A stretch of 64,000 bases of DNA from Syngnathus acus (Eukaryota > Chordata > Actinopteri > Syngnathiformes > Syngnathidae): positions 8,178,501 through 8,242,500 of the forward strand of contig NC_051094.1 in assembly GCF_901709675.1 (NCBI RefSeq), written 5' to 3'. Position 1 is the first letter of the stretch. Each line of letters begins with the position of its first letter. Below are positions 47,355-61,400 of this stretch, piece by piece. Below the pieces are notes generated by a model, which saw only the letters and a program-made list of their open reading frames with translations, did no database searches and was not told the DNA's origin. Made by a program: the position numbers and the translations under genes.

Positions 47355-50300
47355 GTACACAGGCCGTCAGGAAGTTTTTTTGGTTTGTTAAATAGAAACA
47401 TGAAATCTATATTGTTTGTTGGATTTGTTTGTTTGTCTTTGTAAACAGACAAGCCACTGAAAAAGAGGAGACAAGACTCCTTTCCCTTGGAGCCAGGTGC
47501 CGGGGGACCCGGTGGTCCCACTGGGGCCCCAGGAAGCGGACCTGCAGGAGGGGGCAATGCTGGCAAACTGACCCCGCAAGAGGCCACGGCAGCAGGCAAC
47601 GGTGCCAGTCGTCCTCCCCTCATGGTGAGCATCGACCTCCAGCAGGCAGGGAGAGCTGACGGCCAGCTTGACCCCTGTCTGGCTGCCCCTGTCCCGGCCC
47701 TAGAGGCCCAACGCTGGCCCGAAGAACCTGCTTGCGGGCCCGCTGCCGTAGAAGGTTCTGACACTGCCTTGCGTTTGAAACCGGACGGACGACCAGAGAT
47801 CATCAAGAACAGGGTTGATAAACATGATGGCAGAAGAGACATTCGGGAGTCGTCCAAACACAGACACGATGACAAGTCTTCAGACAGGCGGGCGGAGATG
47901 CCCAAGTCGTCGGGCCGAGGGGAACATGGACGGGACAGGGACAGGGAATCTGACAAAGATAGGAGGCATCGGAGCGAAACCGGCGATACCCGTTCGAGAA
48001 GTGACCGAGATAGATTCGGCTTTCGGGCGTCCTCTGTCGGAGAGCCTGGTCGTAGCAGCCATAGGCAAGACGGTCTCAAGCCGGCTGCCGCGCCATCTGG
48101 CGCTAAGCTTCCAGATTCTTTCCCCGCTCACCTCCTGGGAGGACAAAGTGACGCACTGAAGAACTTCCAGATCCCTAAGGTGATCTGGATCGACCCAAAC
48201 AGCAGTAGCTACCAATCATTCAGTTGTCACTGCCTGCAATCTCACGAAATCATGCCACCGCTCTCCCTTGTTTTCGCATTAGTCTTCTCATGTATGATTG
48301 TTTGGTTTGTATTGGGGGTTATTTTAACACATTAATCCGCCTTGAACCATTTCCAAAGTAGATGTTTTGTGTTCTTAATGAAATTGAGCATCTAGTCTAT
48401 ATGGTTGTGAGCAAAAAGGCACAAATCTAAAAAAATAAATAAATATTCCACTGCAGTTTCCCAGTTATCAACGCACCGGTGGAGAACCTGTGGCCCGTGG
48501 GCCCTAAATCTCTACTTTTTCTCATTTGAAGTAGTCATCTAAGTATTTGTCACTAGGCTATAGTGAAAACTAACATGAGTTGCTTAGTTCATCAGTGTGC
48601 ACCATTGATGTTACAGCTGTGCAATATGGACACCATTTTTAGAGAATAGATATAGAAATATATTTTTTAATGGCATTGTAGATTGCTAAAAGTAAAATGA
48701 AACAACTATCCAATTACCAATTAATAACATTGTTTTGTGGTACGACTTTTCAAAGAATGCCGTACAGTGCAAGCAATTTGAAATAAGTTCAACAGTCCTT
48801 CAAATAGCATTCCATTATGTTTACCAACATTTACTAGGTACAGGAAGAGACAAGATGCATCTAACAATACATACGACAGATGATTCGTACAATCGTACAA
48901 TAGATCGATATACGTCTTGATATTGCACAGCTCTAATTGACACTGTACCATTTCATATGTTTGTATTCAAAATCCAAACTGAGCTTTTGTTTTTAAGAAT
49001 AATTGGCATGTAGAGCATCCCTAACTGCTTTCTCTTCTTTCAGATTAAACGTGACATGCATTGTGGCGCTCCACCTGAAAGTCCCATGTGGGGCCAGCCA
49101 AAGGTGAAACTGGAGCGGCTGGGTCTGGTGCAGGACTTTGAAAAAAGGCCGAGGCCTGTGGTGGTTTTGAAAAAGCTTTCGGTGGACCAGATCCAAAGAA
49201 TCATTCGTCACAGTAGGACCGGGAAGAACCGCTTCTCCCCGGCAAAATATGGCAAAAGTAAGAAAAGCGCCAACGACTACTAATCTGTCAACTGATTTGA
49301 TGTCGTCATCCTGTACCGCCTCTAATGAGATCTTGTCCTCTGTCCAGGCGGCATGGATCCGGCCATTTTGAAGGAACTGCCGCCAGAGTTGCTCGCGGAG
49401 ATTGAGTCGACCATGCCCCTTTGCGAACGAGTCAAAATGAACAAGAGGAAAAGGAGTACGACCAACGAGAAGCCCAAATACGCTGAGGTCAGCTCGGATG
49501 ACGATGCAAATGGAGAATGTGAGTCAACTATTTGGATTCCTGTTCAGTGAAAGCATAGTAGCTATTTGTCTTTTAGAGGTTTACTCTGTTTGCTCAAACA
49601 ATGGCTGCCCCTCTTATCGGCACTGTACCTTAATTAGTCTACGGGTAGGCCATTCCCTTTGTCAAATGAGAAAATTGTGCATTTTTTGCCGACACTTACC
49701 AAGTGTCTCTGATATTCTTCAGTCTAAATGATTAAAAAAGGGATAAAGAAGACTACACACTTAACATTCACTTGTCACACTGTGGGCGGTTCTGTCTCCT
49801 CCAAAGGGAGACCAAAGGTGAGTGTGCTCTTGTTGCCTTGAGGACACAGGGTTGGAACAAGGCGGCAATTACTCACCCAAAGTGTCAAGGAAAAAAACAA
49901 GTACCCATTCAAACATCTATTGTATTTTCGCTCACTTCATCGGCAAGCCACTGAATTACACTTGACTAGTGGCGCGCATCCGCGCAAGTCCCACTTGCAG
50001 CACAAAAATGTCGTCAAACACCGCCCCGCCCTGCCCCTACACTGACAACTCCTCCCGCTGCTTGAAAATGGAAATTCTTTAGCCAGTCAGTAGCTGCCAA
50101 GTCATTTGTGAAATCTGGAAATTCTTTGTGTGGGGCAGTATTATGCAAATTAGCAGGATTGCGAAATCACAGTCTGGCAAAATCTGAACAGCTTGCGCAT
50201 AAATTTTAGGAAATAGGCACCTCAAAAAGATTTACTTGGCTGTTGAACTTAACACTTAGCAACATTCTAGAGACCCAAATATTTGTTTACATCCATTACA

Positions 50301-52448
50301 GTCAAATTTAAATATGACCCCTTTCAAATCAACACCACCGTCAAAGACTCATTCCTTTTCCAAAGTAAAAAACAGTAACTGCTAGCTGTTGTTTACACAC
50401 AGACATTAGATTACCTGCTGAGACAAATGAAGCAGTCTAGCTGAATTAAAAGATGATGTCATGTTTTGTGGCGATTACAATTCAAGTAGATGGGATGGCA
50501 TTTTACAAACGCTTCCCCGATAATACATGCGTCCCGCCATCTTCAGTTCTGTAGTGTAACTCACCCATGTGTCTTAAGGTACATGTTCTTAAATTTTCAC
50601 AGCCCCTAGGAAGCGTCATCGTCGCGACAAAGACAGGACATGGGACTTTGAGGAAAGAGAACGACGGTTCTCGGGCGAACACCGGAGAAGTAGTGTCAAA
50701 GAGGGCCGGCGAGGCTCAGGCAGCCGTTACCGGGACTCGTCCGAAGATGATTCGCCTCCTCCCAGCATGAGCGATGGTCTGTTTTTACAAGTGTCCCGTT
50801 TTGGCTTGGCATGTTTTGTCTTGGCTAATGCAACCGGATAACAATTCTCCTTGACCAGTTGCCAGGAAATTGAAGATGAAGGAGAAGCAGAAGAAGCGGA
50901 AAGCGTACGAACCTAAGCTCACGCAAGAGGAACTGATGGACTCGTCCACGTTCAAAAGGTTCTCAAACAGCATAGACAACATCCTGGAGAACCTGGAGGA
51001 TGTTGATTTCACCACCATGGGTAAAGCGTCAAAGCGCTATCTGTTGAACCTCTTTTTTGATGTGCACTCACTATGTGGGTTGTGTCCAGCAGCAGACGAT
51101 GATGAGATACCTCAGGAATTGCTCCTTGGGAAACACCAATTAAACGAGCTGGGCAGCGAATCTGCCAAAATCAAAGCCATGGGCATCACCGGCAGGGTAG
51201 TCATATCTTTCGTTCATTTCAGCTACTTTCTTTGGTAAATCAGATTATTATATTCCTTGTGTTTCTTTTTAGATCCCATCAGACAAGCTGGTGAAGTTGC
51301 TCAACATACTAGAAAAGAATATCCAGGATGGAGCCAAGCTCTCTACCATGATCAACCATGTGAGTCCCCACTTCCCGCATTGTCTCAAACTGGGCATCAC
51401 ACAAATAGATGAATAGACAAGTAATATAATAACAGGTGGTTGGTTAGGTTAGGGCTGCACAATTATGGCCAAAATGATCAACAGAACCATTTTTTTATCA
51501 ATGCATTCCAAATGTAAATATTGCAGACGATCAAATGATTTAATTAAACAATTTAATGCATTTAAGTTAGTAGCCACCAAAATCATCACGACTTATGTTT
51601 GATAAATTGTGCAGCCCTAGGCAAAGTTTATACGCATTGTTTCAAGCCTTTCTTCAAGCTTGTTTTGACAGAGTGGTCTTGTCTCATGCAAATGAGGCAC
51701 AGCCCCCTCACCCCCTCTGATGCTGGGCCAATTAGAGTATGACTTTTATTGCCCTGACAACAGGACTTCCTTTCAATTAGACATTGCCTTCAAATAAATA
51801 ACTGCTTGAAGACAGACAGCTTAGACCTTTCACTTGTGTTCTTGAGGTAAGAAAAAAAAGAATGAATTTCTCTTTGTAATGTCAGGACCACGATGCAGAG
51901 GATGAGGAGAGGCTCTGGAGGGACCTCATCATGGAGCGAGTGACCAAGTCAGCTGACGCCTGCCTCACGGCCCTGAACATCATGACATCAGCGCACATGC
52001 CGAAGGCCGTGTATATCGAGGACGTCATCGAGCGGGTGCTGCAGTATACAAAGTACCATCTCCAGAACACGCTCTATCCCCAGTATGACCCGGTCTACAG
52101 GGTGGACCCGCATGGCGGTGAGGATTGTACTGTTATCTGATCATTATGCCATTAAAAGTTGCTGTCTGGGGAGAGCAATCATATCTAGCTTATCTATTTA
52201 TCTAATCAATTTGTTATATCTGTCTGTCCATCTATCTATCGCTCTCCATCCATCCATCCATCTAATCATTCATCTAGGTATCTTGTTAAGCTCCAAGGCG
52301 AAGCGTGCCAAATGCTCCACACACAAACAGCGTGTCATCATCATGCTCTACAACAAAGTGTGTGATGTCGTAAGCAACATCTCTGAGCTCCTCGAGATCC
52401 AGCTGCTCACTGACACCACCATCCTCCAGGTAAAAAGATTGAGATCAA

Positions 52449-52483
<35 letters not shown>

Positions 52484-55400
52484 CTGGGTACATGCAGTGA
52501 TTAAATGTGGTTAAATGGACACCCAAAACAAAATGTCCCCATGAGGTCCATTGTATTTGGAGTAGTTTGTTCCGGAGTTCATACTGACGCTTCCTAAAAC
52601 TTTTCTGTATTTTACAAGCAATGAAAGTAACCTCTTAAGAGACAAATATGCTAATAATAACTTGATGCAATTCAACAATCACAAATCACACTTTCACTTT
52701 TTAATACTTGATTGCAATCAATTACATTTTCAATTGCGGCCTAAAGAAATGTTCGATTTCATCCCTGTTGGTGATCTACCAATTTTGCAACGGTCTTCAT
52801 TCAGTTCCTGCTGGTTCCTCGCACTCAAAGCAATTTTTTCTGCATTTTTGCTACCCCCCTCTCCAGGTTTCTTCAATGGGAATCACGCCATTCTTTGTTG
52901 AAAATGTCAGTGAGCTGCAGCTGTGCGCCATTAAACTGGTTACAGCGGTGAGTGTTCTGCGGTTTACGCTAAACCAACACTTAAAATTTCCAACCAGAAG
53001 TGTCAAAACACCACACTTAAAACATTTCCTCTTCCAGGTGTTCTCGCGTTACGAGAAGCACCGGCAGCTCATTCTAGAGGAGATCTTCACGTCACTGGCC
53101 AGGCTGCCCACCAGCAAACGCTCCCTCAGGAATTTCCGGTATGAAAAGATACAATGAGAGCAGGCCCTGCTTTTAATGTGAGGCTGCGACACTCATCCTA
53201 TACTTTATATATACTTTCTCAAGGTTGAACAGCTCGGACCAGGATGGAGAACCCATGTACATCCAAATGGTGACTGCCTTGGTGTTGCAGCTCATTCAGT
53301 GTGTGGTCCACCTACCCAACGACAGAGACATTTTTGAGGAGCATGACAGCATGGTAGGAGAAATTACACATGCGCCTGCAGGTTGTATACGTAGTAAAAC
53401 GCATGGCAGCTGCCGAAGCGCCGCTGCTCTTGCTGTTGTTTACTTTATTTCATTGTATTTATTTTCAGGTGGACCAAGATGTGTTGATTACCAACTCGTA
53501 TGAGACGGCAATGCGAACAGCGCAGAACTTCCTTTCTGTTTTCCTCAAAAAGTAAGCAACTCCATTTCCATATTTTTGGTCAGAATACGGATTTTACTAT
53601 TCAATCATCCAAAGTAAAACACCGTCTTTTCTGTAATGCTGGATGCAAAATTAAAAAAAAAAAAAAAAAGAGTATAATTGAAAGTAAAATAAATAAACGA
53701 TTATCCTAATTTTGTTCCTATTTATCACGTTCATGAAACCTTTGTCAAAATGGCAAGTAACACAAAGCAAAAGACAGGGAGAGATTCATTTTCTTAAGAG
53801 AAAAATGGAAAGTAAATTGCGGTCAGCAGTAGCCAGCGATCAGAGCTGTCATTTTAAGCCTGCTTGTTTGATCTGCAATTCAACCATGGCCTCATCAAAG
53901 AAAGGGAACACAGAGCGGCATTTTTAAGAGGTACACAGGAGCTACAATAAAGATGTTAACACACAACTGGTCAATCGCTGGAGGTTGGGCACAGTGGTTA
54001 GGATGTCTCCCTCACACACTTCCAGCACAAAAAATGGTTGGACGGCTGAATGAACTGAACTGGGCCATTTACCTTTGAAGGTTCCATTTTCTAATTTGTG
54101 GTTAGACTTTCGCTCACCTTCCGTTTCTAGCCTCACCGTATATTTCCCGTTTTCTTCCTCAGATGTGGCAGTAAGCAAGGAGAGGAAGATTACCGGCCGC
54201 TGTTTGAGAACTTTGTCCAGGACCTCCTCTCGACGGTTAACAAACCAGAGTGGCCCGCCGCCGAGCTGCTACTCAGTCTGCTCGGCAGACTCCTGGTTAG
54301 TGCGATCCGGCTCATTTGTTTGTGAAATGATTTTGGCCTTTGTTTGTTTGTAGTTTACATTCTGTATGCTGCACAAGCCAACAAACTGTTTGATTCTCAC
54401 CAGGTACACCAGTTCAGCAACAAGCAGACAGAGATGGCACTCCGAGTGGCGTCTCTTGACTACCTCGGTACAGTGGCCGCTCGCCTGAGGAAGGACGCAG
54501 TCACTAGCAAGATGGACCAGCGGTCGATTGATCGTATTCTACAACAGGTTCAACAACTCTATAGTTGTTAAATGTACTGCAATGTGCTGAATATTTATCC
54601 CTGTGATGTTTCTACAGTCTCAGGGTAGTGATGAAACCCAGCAACTGCAAAAGGCTCTACTGGACTATTTGGAAGACAATGCCGATACAGATGCCTCCCT
54701 CGTGGTGAGTTTTAAGCAGAACCAAAGATGGCCTCAGTGAAGCTTAATGTATGAGCGGATACTTTCTGGATGCACTGTAGTATCTAAAAGGATAAGAAAT
54801 TAAGGCAAACTGCTTTCTAGTTTGCAAGAAAGTTCTACATCGCCCAGTGGTTCCGGGACGCCACAACAGAGGCGGAGAAGTCCATGCGGAATCAGAACCC
54901 AAAGGAGGATGACTCCTCAGATGGGCCACAACACGCCAAGGAGATGGAGACCACGGGTGAGATCATGCAGCGTGCTGAGAAGCGCAAGAAGTTCCTACGC
55001 AACATCATCAAAACCACGCCAGCTCATTTCGCCACACTAAAGTAAGCCTACATTTCTTCGCACTTGTGTGGTGTGATTGTTGTTGTTTTTTTTGCTGCAT
55101 GTTAGTCTTTCAACATCTTCTGCTCTTCTCTCTCAGGATGAACTCTGACACTGTGGACTACGAGGACTCCTGTCTGATTGTGCGTTATTTGGCCTCCATG
55201 AGGCCGTTTGCACAAAGCTTTGATATTTATTTAACACAGGTAATTATTGAAAACTCCTACCCTGTCTCTATGTTTATCACATAGTGGCATTCAGGTTTTG
55301 CTATAAATGTTATTTTTCAACTCAGTTCTTATCATCAGATTTTCTCTTATCCGTCTTACACTTCACAAAAATATGCTTACTGAGCTGAAGTGTCTTGAGA

Positions 55401-58400
55401 ATTTTTGACTCGTAACCCATGCTTAGTGGAATAAAATAAAACATCGAATTAGCATTATTGTATCTTATTGTTTGTTTGTTTGTTTGTTTTGTTTGAATTA
55501 AGATATTGCGAGTCCTTGGAGAAAGTGCCATAGCTGTGAGGACTAAAGCCATGAAGTGTCTGTCAGAGGTGGTGGCTGTAGACCCCAGCATCCTGGCGAG
55601 GGTACTTGTCGATGTTCCTGTTGAAGACTACCACCGCATTTGACTTTCCTTCCCTTGTCATGTCGTAAACTGACACAACTTTCTCTGCATGTACAGTCCG
55701 ACATGCAGCGCGGAGTTCACGGCCGCTTGATGGACAATTCCACAAGTGTGAGAGAGGCAGCCGTGGAGCTGCTGGGAAAGTTTGTGCTTAGCAGACCGCA
55801 GCTCACCGAGCAGTACTATGACATGCTCATAGAGAGGATCCTGGTAAGATTTAACTCGATCCATATTTACCAGGTTACTGTGGGCCACGTTTGATCTTCA
55901 TTAATTTCATTCATAGATGAGGTTAAAATTAAAATGCTAAAAATTAATATGTCAAATAATAATTTGTTTTATTATTATATATTTATTCTATTTGAAATTA
56001 ATTATTAACCATTTTAAAACAATAAATTGCTAATTGTATATTATATCATATAATTGGAGCTGGCTAACTGACAGCATGATAAGCTGTGCACCATTCATAA
56101 CGTTGTCGGGATTGTCATAAAATAAGAATCCCCTTCAACAGCTTGTGTGGTGCAGTTGCATTACTACCACCCTACACCCTTTTTTGAAATGCAGAAATAT
56201 GTGGCACCTATAGAAAAAAACTAAACAATCATTATCATAGTGGAATGAATTTTCTTTTTTTCAAATGCACGCTCTTAAGATCTCTTTCCAGGATCTGGAA
56301 GCATTACATCGATATTGTTATGCCTGTTGTCATGGAAGTCAATCGGGTTCACGTGGAGTTCACCCTCCATTGCAGTCCTACACTGCCTCCTAGTGTTTGA
56401 AACATGCTCCAACACACCACTTTGTTATAACAGCATCTGATTGATTTCCCTTCCTGTTTAAAAAATACTTCAGGTAGTGTTTTATAATTTCATTTATTTC
56501 TACAGGACACAGGTATCAGTGTAAGGAAGCGAGTGATTAAGATCCTGAGAGACATCTGTTTAGAGCAGCCCACCTTCAGTAAAATCACAGAGATGTGCGT
56601 CAGAATGATTCGCAGAGTCAATGATGAGGAAGGAATCAAGGTATGCTTACTTCATTGCATTGGGTTGTGAACATGCTTTGAAAGATTTACATAAATCACC
56701 TTTAATGTCTTTTCTTTATAGAAATTGGTGAATGAGACATTCCAGAAGTTATGGTTCACTCCTACGCCGGCACACGACAAGGAGACCATGACCAGAAAAA
56801 TTCTCAACATCACCGATGTGGTTGCGGCCTGTCGTGACACCGGCTATGACTGGTTTGAGCAGCTTCTTTCCAATGTAAGTGTTGTGGCAAGACCCTGGCA
56901 GGTTACAAAGCCATTTTTAATTTTAAGCATGACGCCGTGCTTTCCCTTTGGGGTTAGCTTCTCAAATCCGAGGAAGATGCGGCGTATAAACCTGCCAAAA
57001 AGGCCTGCGTTCAGCTGGTGGACAATCTGGTGGAGCACATCTTAAAATACGAAGAGTCTCTCGCAGGTAAGAAAGCTAATTATGGTTGTACATTGATTAA
57101 TGTTCTTTATTCAACCTTTACTTATTCCAGAGGATATTGACTTAACGCAACACACATCAATTCATTCAATAACTTAGACACGTTTTTCCACAATATTACT
57201 GTGGAAAACGAGCTGCAAGCAAGCTTTTTGTGCTTAACATCAATTCATGAGTTTGTGTGTCAGCCACTGTTGGATTGTGAACATTCCCAGGTTTTTAGCT
57301 GGTGAGTGTCTGAAACATGCAACTTTGTAGTAGAACTATTGCACATTAATCAATTCCTATGAAATAGCTCTCAGTTTCAAAAAGATTGGTCACCACTGAA
57401 CTAGACTTAAATGCCTTTTCTTTGACTGAAACTAAAATATAGAGAGATGATTAAAATATAAACATAAAGCAGCTCTGTCAAAAAAGGCAAAGCCTAAAAC
57501 AGCTACCAAAACCAACACTGATCTAAGTCTCACCTGAAGTGTCGGTCAAATTTGAACTTTGACTAACTAAGGCGTTTAACCTTGATATACTTGCACGGAA
57601 CGAATGTCAATGTTTCATCTTTCTTATGCAGAGAGCAGGGGTGTGAACTCCACCCGCTTAGTGGCCTGCATCACTACCTTGTACCTGTTCAGTAAGATCA
57701 GGGCCCAACTTATGGTCAAACACGCCATGACCATGCAGCCTTACCTAACCACCAAGTGTAATGTAAGTATCCAAACGTCTCAATAAGTTCTCTGCGTATT
57801 CGCTTGCTTTGATTGCTATTAAACCTAAACCCGCTTGTGTTTTTTTTTTTTTTTTTTTTAAGACTGCCAATGACTTCATGGTCATTTGCAATGTGGCAAA
57901 GATGTTGGAGCTGGTTGTGCCTCTGATGGAGCACCCCAGCGAGACGTTCCTTGCCACCATAGAAGAGGACCTCATGAAGCTCATCTTCAAATATGGCATG
58001 ACTGTACGTTAAGGAGGCTCCACATTAATGCTCAGTACTTTCAAAGTTTACATTCACATGTTTGAATATTGTGAAAAGTTCAATCAATACTTTTTATCTT
58101 TCATTTGAGAAATCGAAACTGTTATTTTATATAGTGTCATTACCCATCGGGAAATATTTGGAGTCACTGGTCTATGGAATGTGTACTATAACTATGTTCC
58201 ACTTTGCTGTAGGTGGTGCAGAACTGTGTAAGCTGTTTGGGCGCTGTTGTCAACAAAGTGACACACAACTACAAGTTTGCCTGGGCCTGCTTCAACAAAT
58301 TCTATAGTGAGATACACATTTCTCCATGTGTCAAATGTCTCTTTTATTGCACTTCTTGGCTCACCATTGCTGCGTTCTTCCTTTTACCTCCAGGTACACT

Positions 58401-61400
58401 TAATAGGCTGAAAAGCCAGCATCAAGACGATCCGAACAGCACAACGTTGGCAGCAAACAAGCCTGTAATACTGCGAGCGTTGTTCACTGTGGGTGCTCTG
58501 AGTCGACACTTTGATTTTGACCTGGAGGAGTTCAAGGGCCCATCAAAGGTATTTATACTGCTTTTAAACCGTTCCCAGCGATCTTGATTCCTCTGTCATA
58601 TAGTTTTGTCAAAATACCCCAAAGACGAAGAACTGTAGAAAGAGCCTGATCACACACCCTAGTGGAGCTATTTTCACCATGGACCTGAGTGACGCTTCCA
58701 CCAACCCACACACTCACTCCATGGATGATAAAAATAGCGCCAACACACTCTATATATTGTGTTGATGAAATCCGCCCTTTTTTGTGTTCTGCTCTTTTTT
58801 TTTCTGGCTTTTCCCACAGCCCCAAATATGTCAAGGGTTCATTTCAGTGCTGTAATTAAGCATTATTTTAATCATGTCTTCATCTCCTTTTTTTCTCAGT
58901 TCCTCGAGAAATCCAATTTCTTTTTAAATAAACATTTTTTAATTACCATTGTTCAGAAACAGGACATCATTTCAGATTGACAGCACAGAAAATGCACAAA
59001 CTTATTATGATTGTAATTCAGGTATTGATTCGGTCTGTAACTTGTCAGAAAGTAGCCCAAATGTTTATATCGTCCTCTATTTCTACCTCCAGACGGTGTA
59101 ATGGTCACATCTCTAAATACATTTGTCCATATAGTATCAGTCTGAATTTTCCCCGCCATTGTTTCACCTAATTGGATTACACAACGTGGTGACATAAAAA
59201 TGTACCTTTTTGTGGGGTACAGATCATTATCAAGGATAAGGTTCTGGAGCTTCTTCTATACTTCACTAAGCATGAAGATGAGAAAGTCAAGACCAAAGCT
59301 ATCAATGGCTTAGGTAAGTGCAAAACCCATCTTTTGAGGTTGTAAACAGCAAGCAGGCATACTCATTTACTGCAGTTTGTTTTACATTCATGCCTAAGAT
59401 GTCTTTTTCATGTAAATATTTGCTGGAATTCTGATTTCTGATTTTAGTGATAGACTGCGCCACATTCCGGACTGAAATCTAAAATGTTACATGGAAGAAA
59501 ATTCCAAATCTTGTACTTTTGGGAAGTGTTTAACATATTCACATTTTTACTTAGCCAATTGCAATCAAAGACCTTTCCTGTGGTATTCAAGTTCAAGGAG
59601 CTTTGAACCTGCCATATCAAAATGTTGTTGCTCGCATCTTTCAGGCTTCCTCATGATCATGCATCCCAGCCAAATGTTTGTGCCTGAAGTGAAGGCCTTG
59701 TACAACGGCATCCTAGCTGACAGTACCTCATCCATCAACCTCAAAATCAACATCCTCAAAAACCTCCAAACATACCTCCAGGAGGAAGACACAAGGATGC
59801 AGGAAGCTGATCGAGAATGTACGTTCCACAACCCAATGAAAAGCTTCATGCGCTATCTCGGTGCTCGATTGTCTCATGGGAGAAATGTGTCTTTACAGGG
59901 AAAAAGCTTTCTAAACAGGAGGATCTGAAGGAGATGGGAGATATCTCGTCAGGGATGAGCAGCTCCATTATGCAACTGTACCTGAAGCAGGTCTTGGAGG
60001 CTTTCTTCCACTCGCAGTCCAGTGTACGACACTTTGCGCTCAACGTCATCGCACTCACACTGAACCAGGGACTCATCCATCCGGTGCAGGTAAGCCACTT
60101 AGAATGATTTGGTCCCCATTGTCAACCTAATATTGAAAGACAGAAGTGAAGAACACATTTCATCCTATTTGTGCGTCAGTGTGTGCCTTACTTGATTGCA
60201 ATGGGAACCGACCCGGAGCCCACCATGAGGAACAAAGCCGATCAGCAACTGGTAGAAATCGACAAGAAGTACACAGGTTTTATCCATGTGAGTTGGCATT
60301 ACGGTCATTCATTTAAATTCACTCGTTCTGATTCAACATTGGCATACTTTTTCATTGATTCTTTTCATTTCTCCTGACTCTCTCCTGTACAGATGAAGGC
60401 TGTGGCTGGGATGAAGATGTCGTTCAACCTGCAGCAGTCCATCGAGATGTCTCGGAAGACCATCATTCGAGGTTTCAGGCAGGACGAGACCCACTCGGCG
60501 CTCTGCTCCCATCTTTTCACCATGATCCGCACCAACCGGCAACACCGGAGGGCCTTCCTCATCTCGCTGCTGAATCTTTTTGATGACAGCGCCGTGAGTA
60601 TTGGCAACCTGCGAGCTTAAAGCCAAGCATTGTGATTTTTGTTTTAAGTCAGCTTATCTCCTTTTCATTGCGCAGAAGACTGAGGTCAACATGTTGCTGT
60701 TCATAGCGGACAACCTAGCCTACTTCCCGTACCAGAGCCAGGAGGAACCTCTCTTTATCATGCACCACATAGACATCTGCCTGTCAGTTTCTGGTAGCAA
60801 TCTTCTTCAGACCTTTACAGAGGTAATCAAGCTAGGCCAAATATGGTGGACAAAAAAAAAATAGTAGAACCTCTAAAAGTGATACAATTTTAGTCCATCC
60901 AAAATTATCTGCCACAACTGTCCAACAAAACTTGGTGAGTCTTTGCTTTTGCTTTGGTACCAGTGATGGCAAAATTGAAACTAGGGCCCGACCGATATGG
61001 ATTCTTTGAGGCCGATAGCAATTTTGGGCGGGAAAAAAATATTGGGAAGAATTGTGTTAAACTTTGAAGGTTCCACTGGATGAGCACAACTGGTAATGAT
61101 GAATGGTCACATTGTGCTCATGTGAGTTTTTTTTTTCCCCCCCTCTGTTCAGCTTCTGTTAAAAGAGCCAAGGCGGAAAGAAAAGGTGAAGGTGAAGGTG
61201 AAGGAGTGGAAGAGCACATCAGACGGGGAGAATGATGAGGAAAGAATGAACTGCATCTCCCCTGGGAGCGACAAGGGGCACAACAGCGAAGACGACGACG
61301 TGGTGCAGATGCCAAAAAAGCCCAGAAAACCAGTCGCTGACTCAGACAACTCTGAGTCCGAATCAGACCTCGACGATTTGAACGTGGACGATACAGAACG

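Noticed and set aside
47144-48079. 311-codon antisense open frame opposite nipbl exons 10-11
   Set aside because: It crosses the intron between exons 10 and 11 on the wrong strand and consists of Arg/Ser/Pro/Leu-rich sequence. Openness follows from the GC-rich, low-complexity sense exon.
50859-51238. 122-codon continuous open frame through nipbl exon 15, intron and exon 16
   Set aside because: The 69-bp intron happens to be open in frame. The donor GTAAAG and the acceptors with homology on both sides show it is an intron, although retention would keep the frame.
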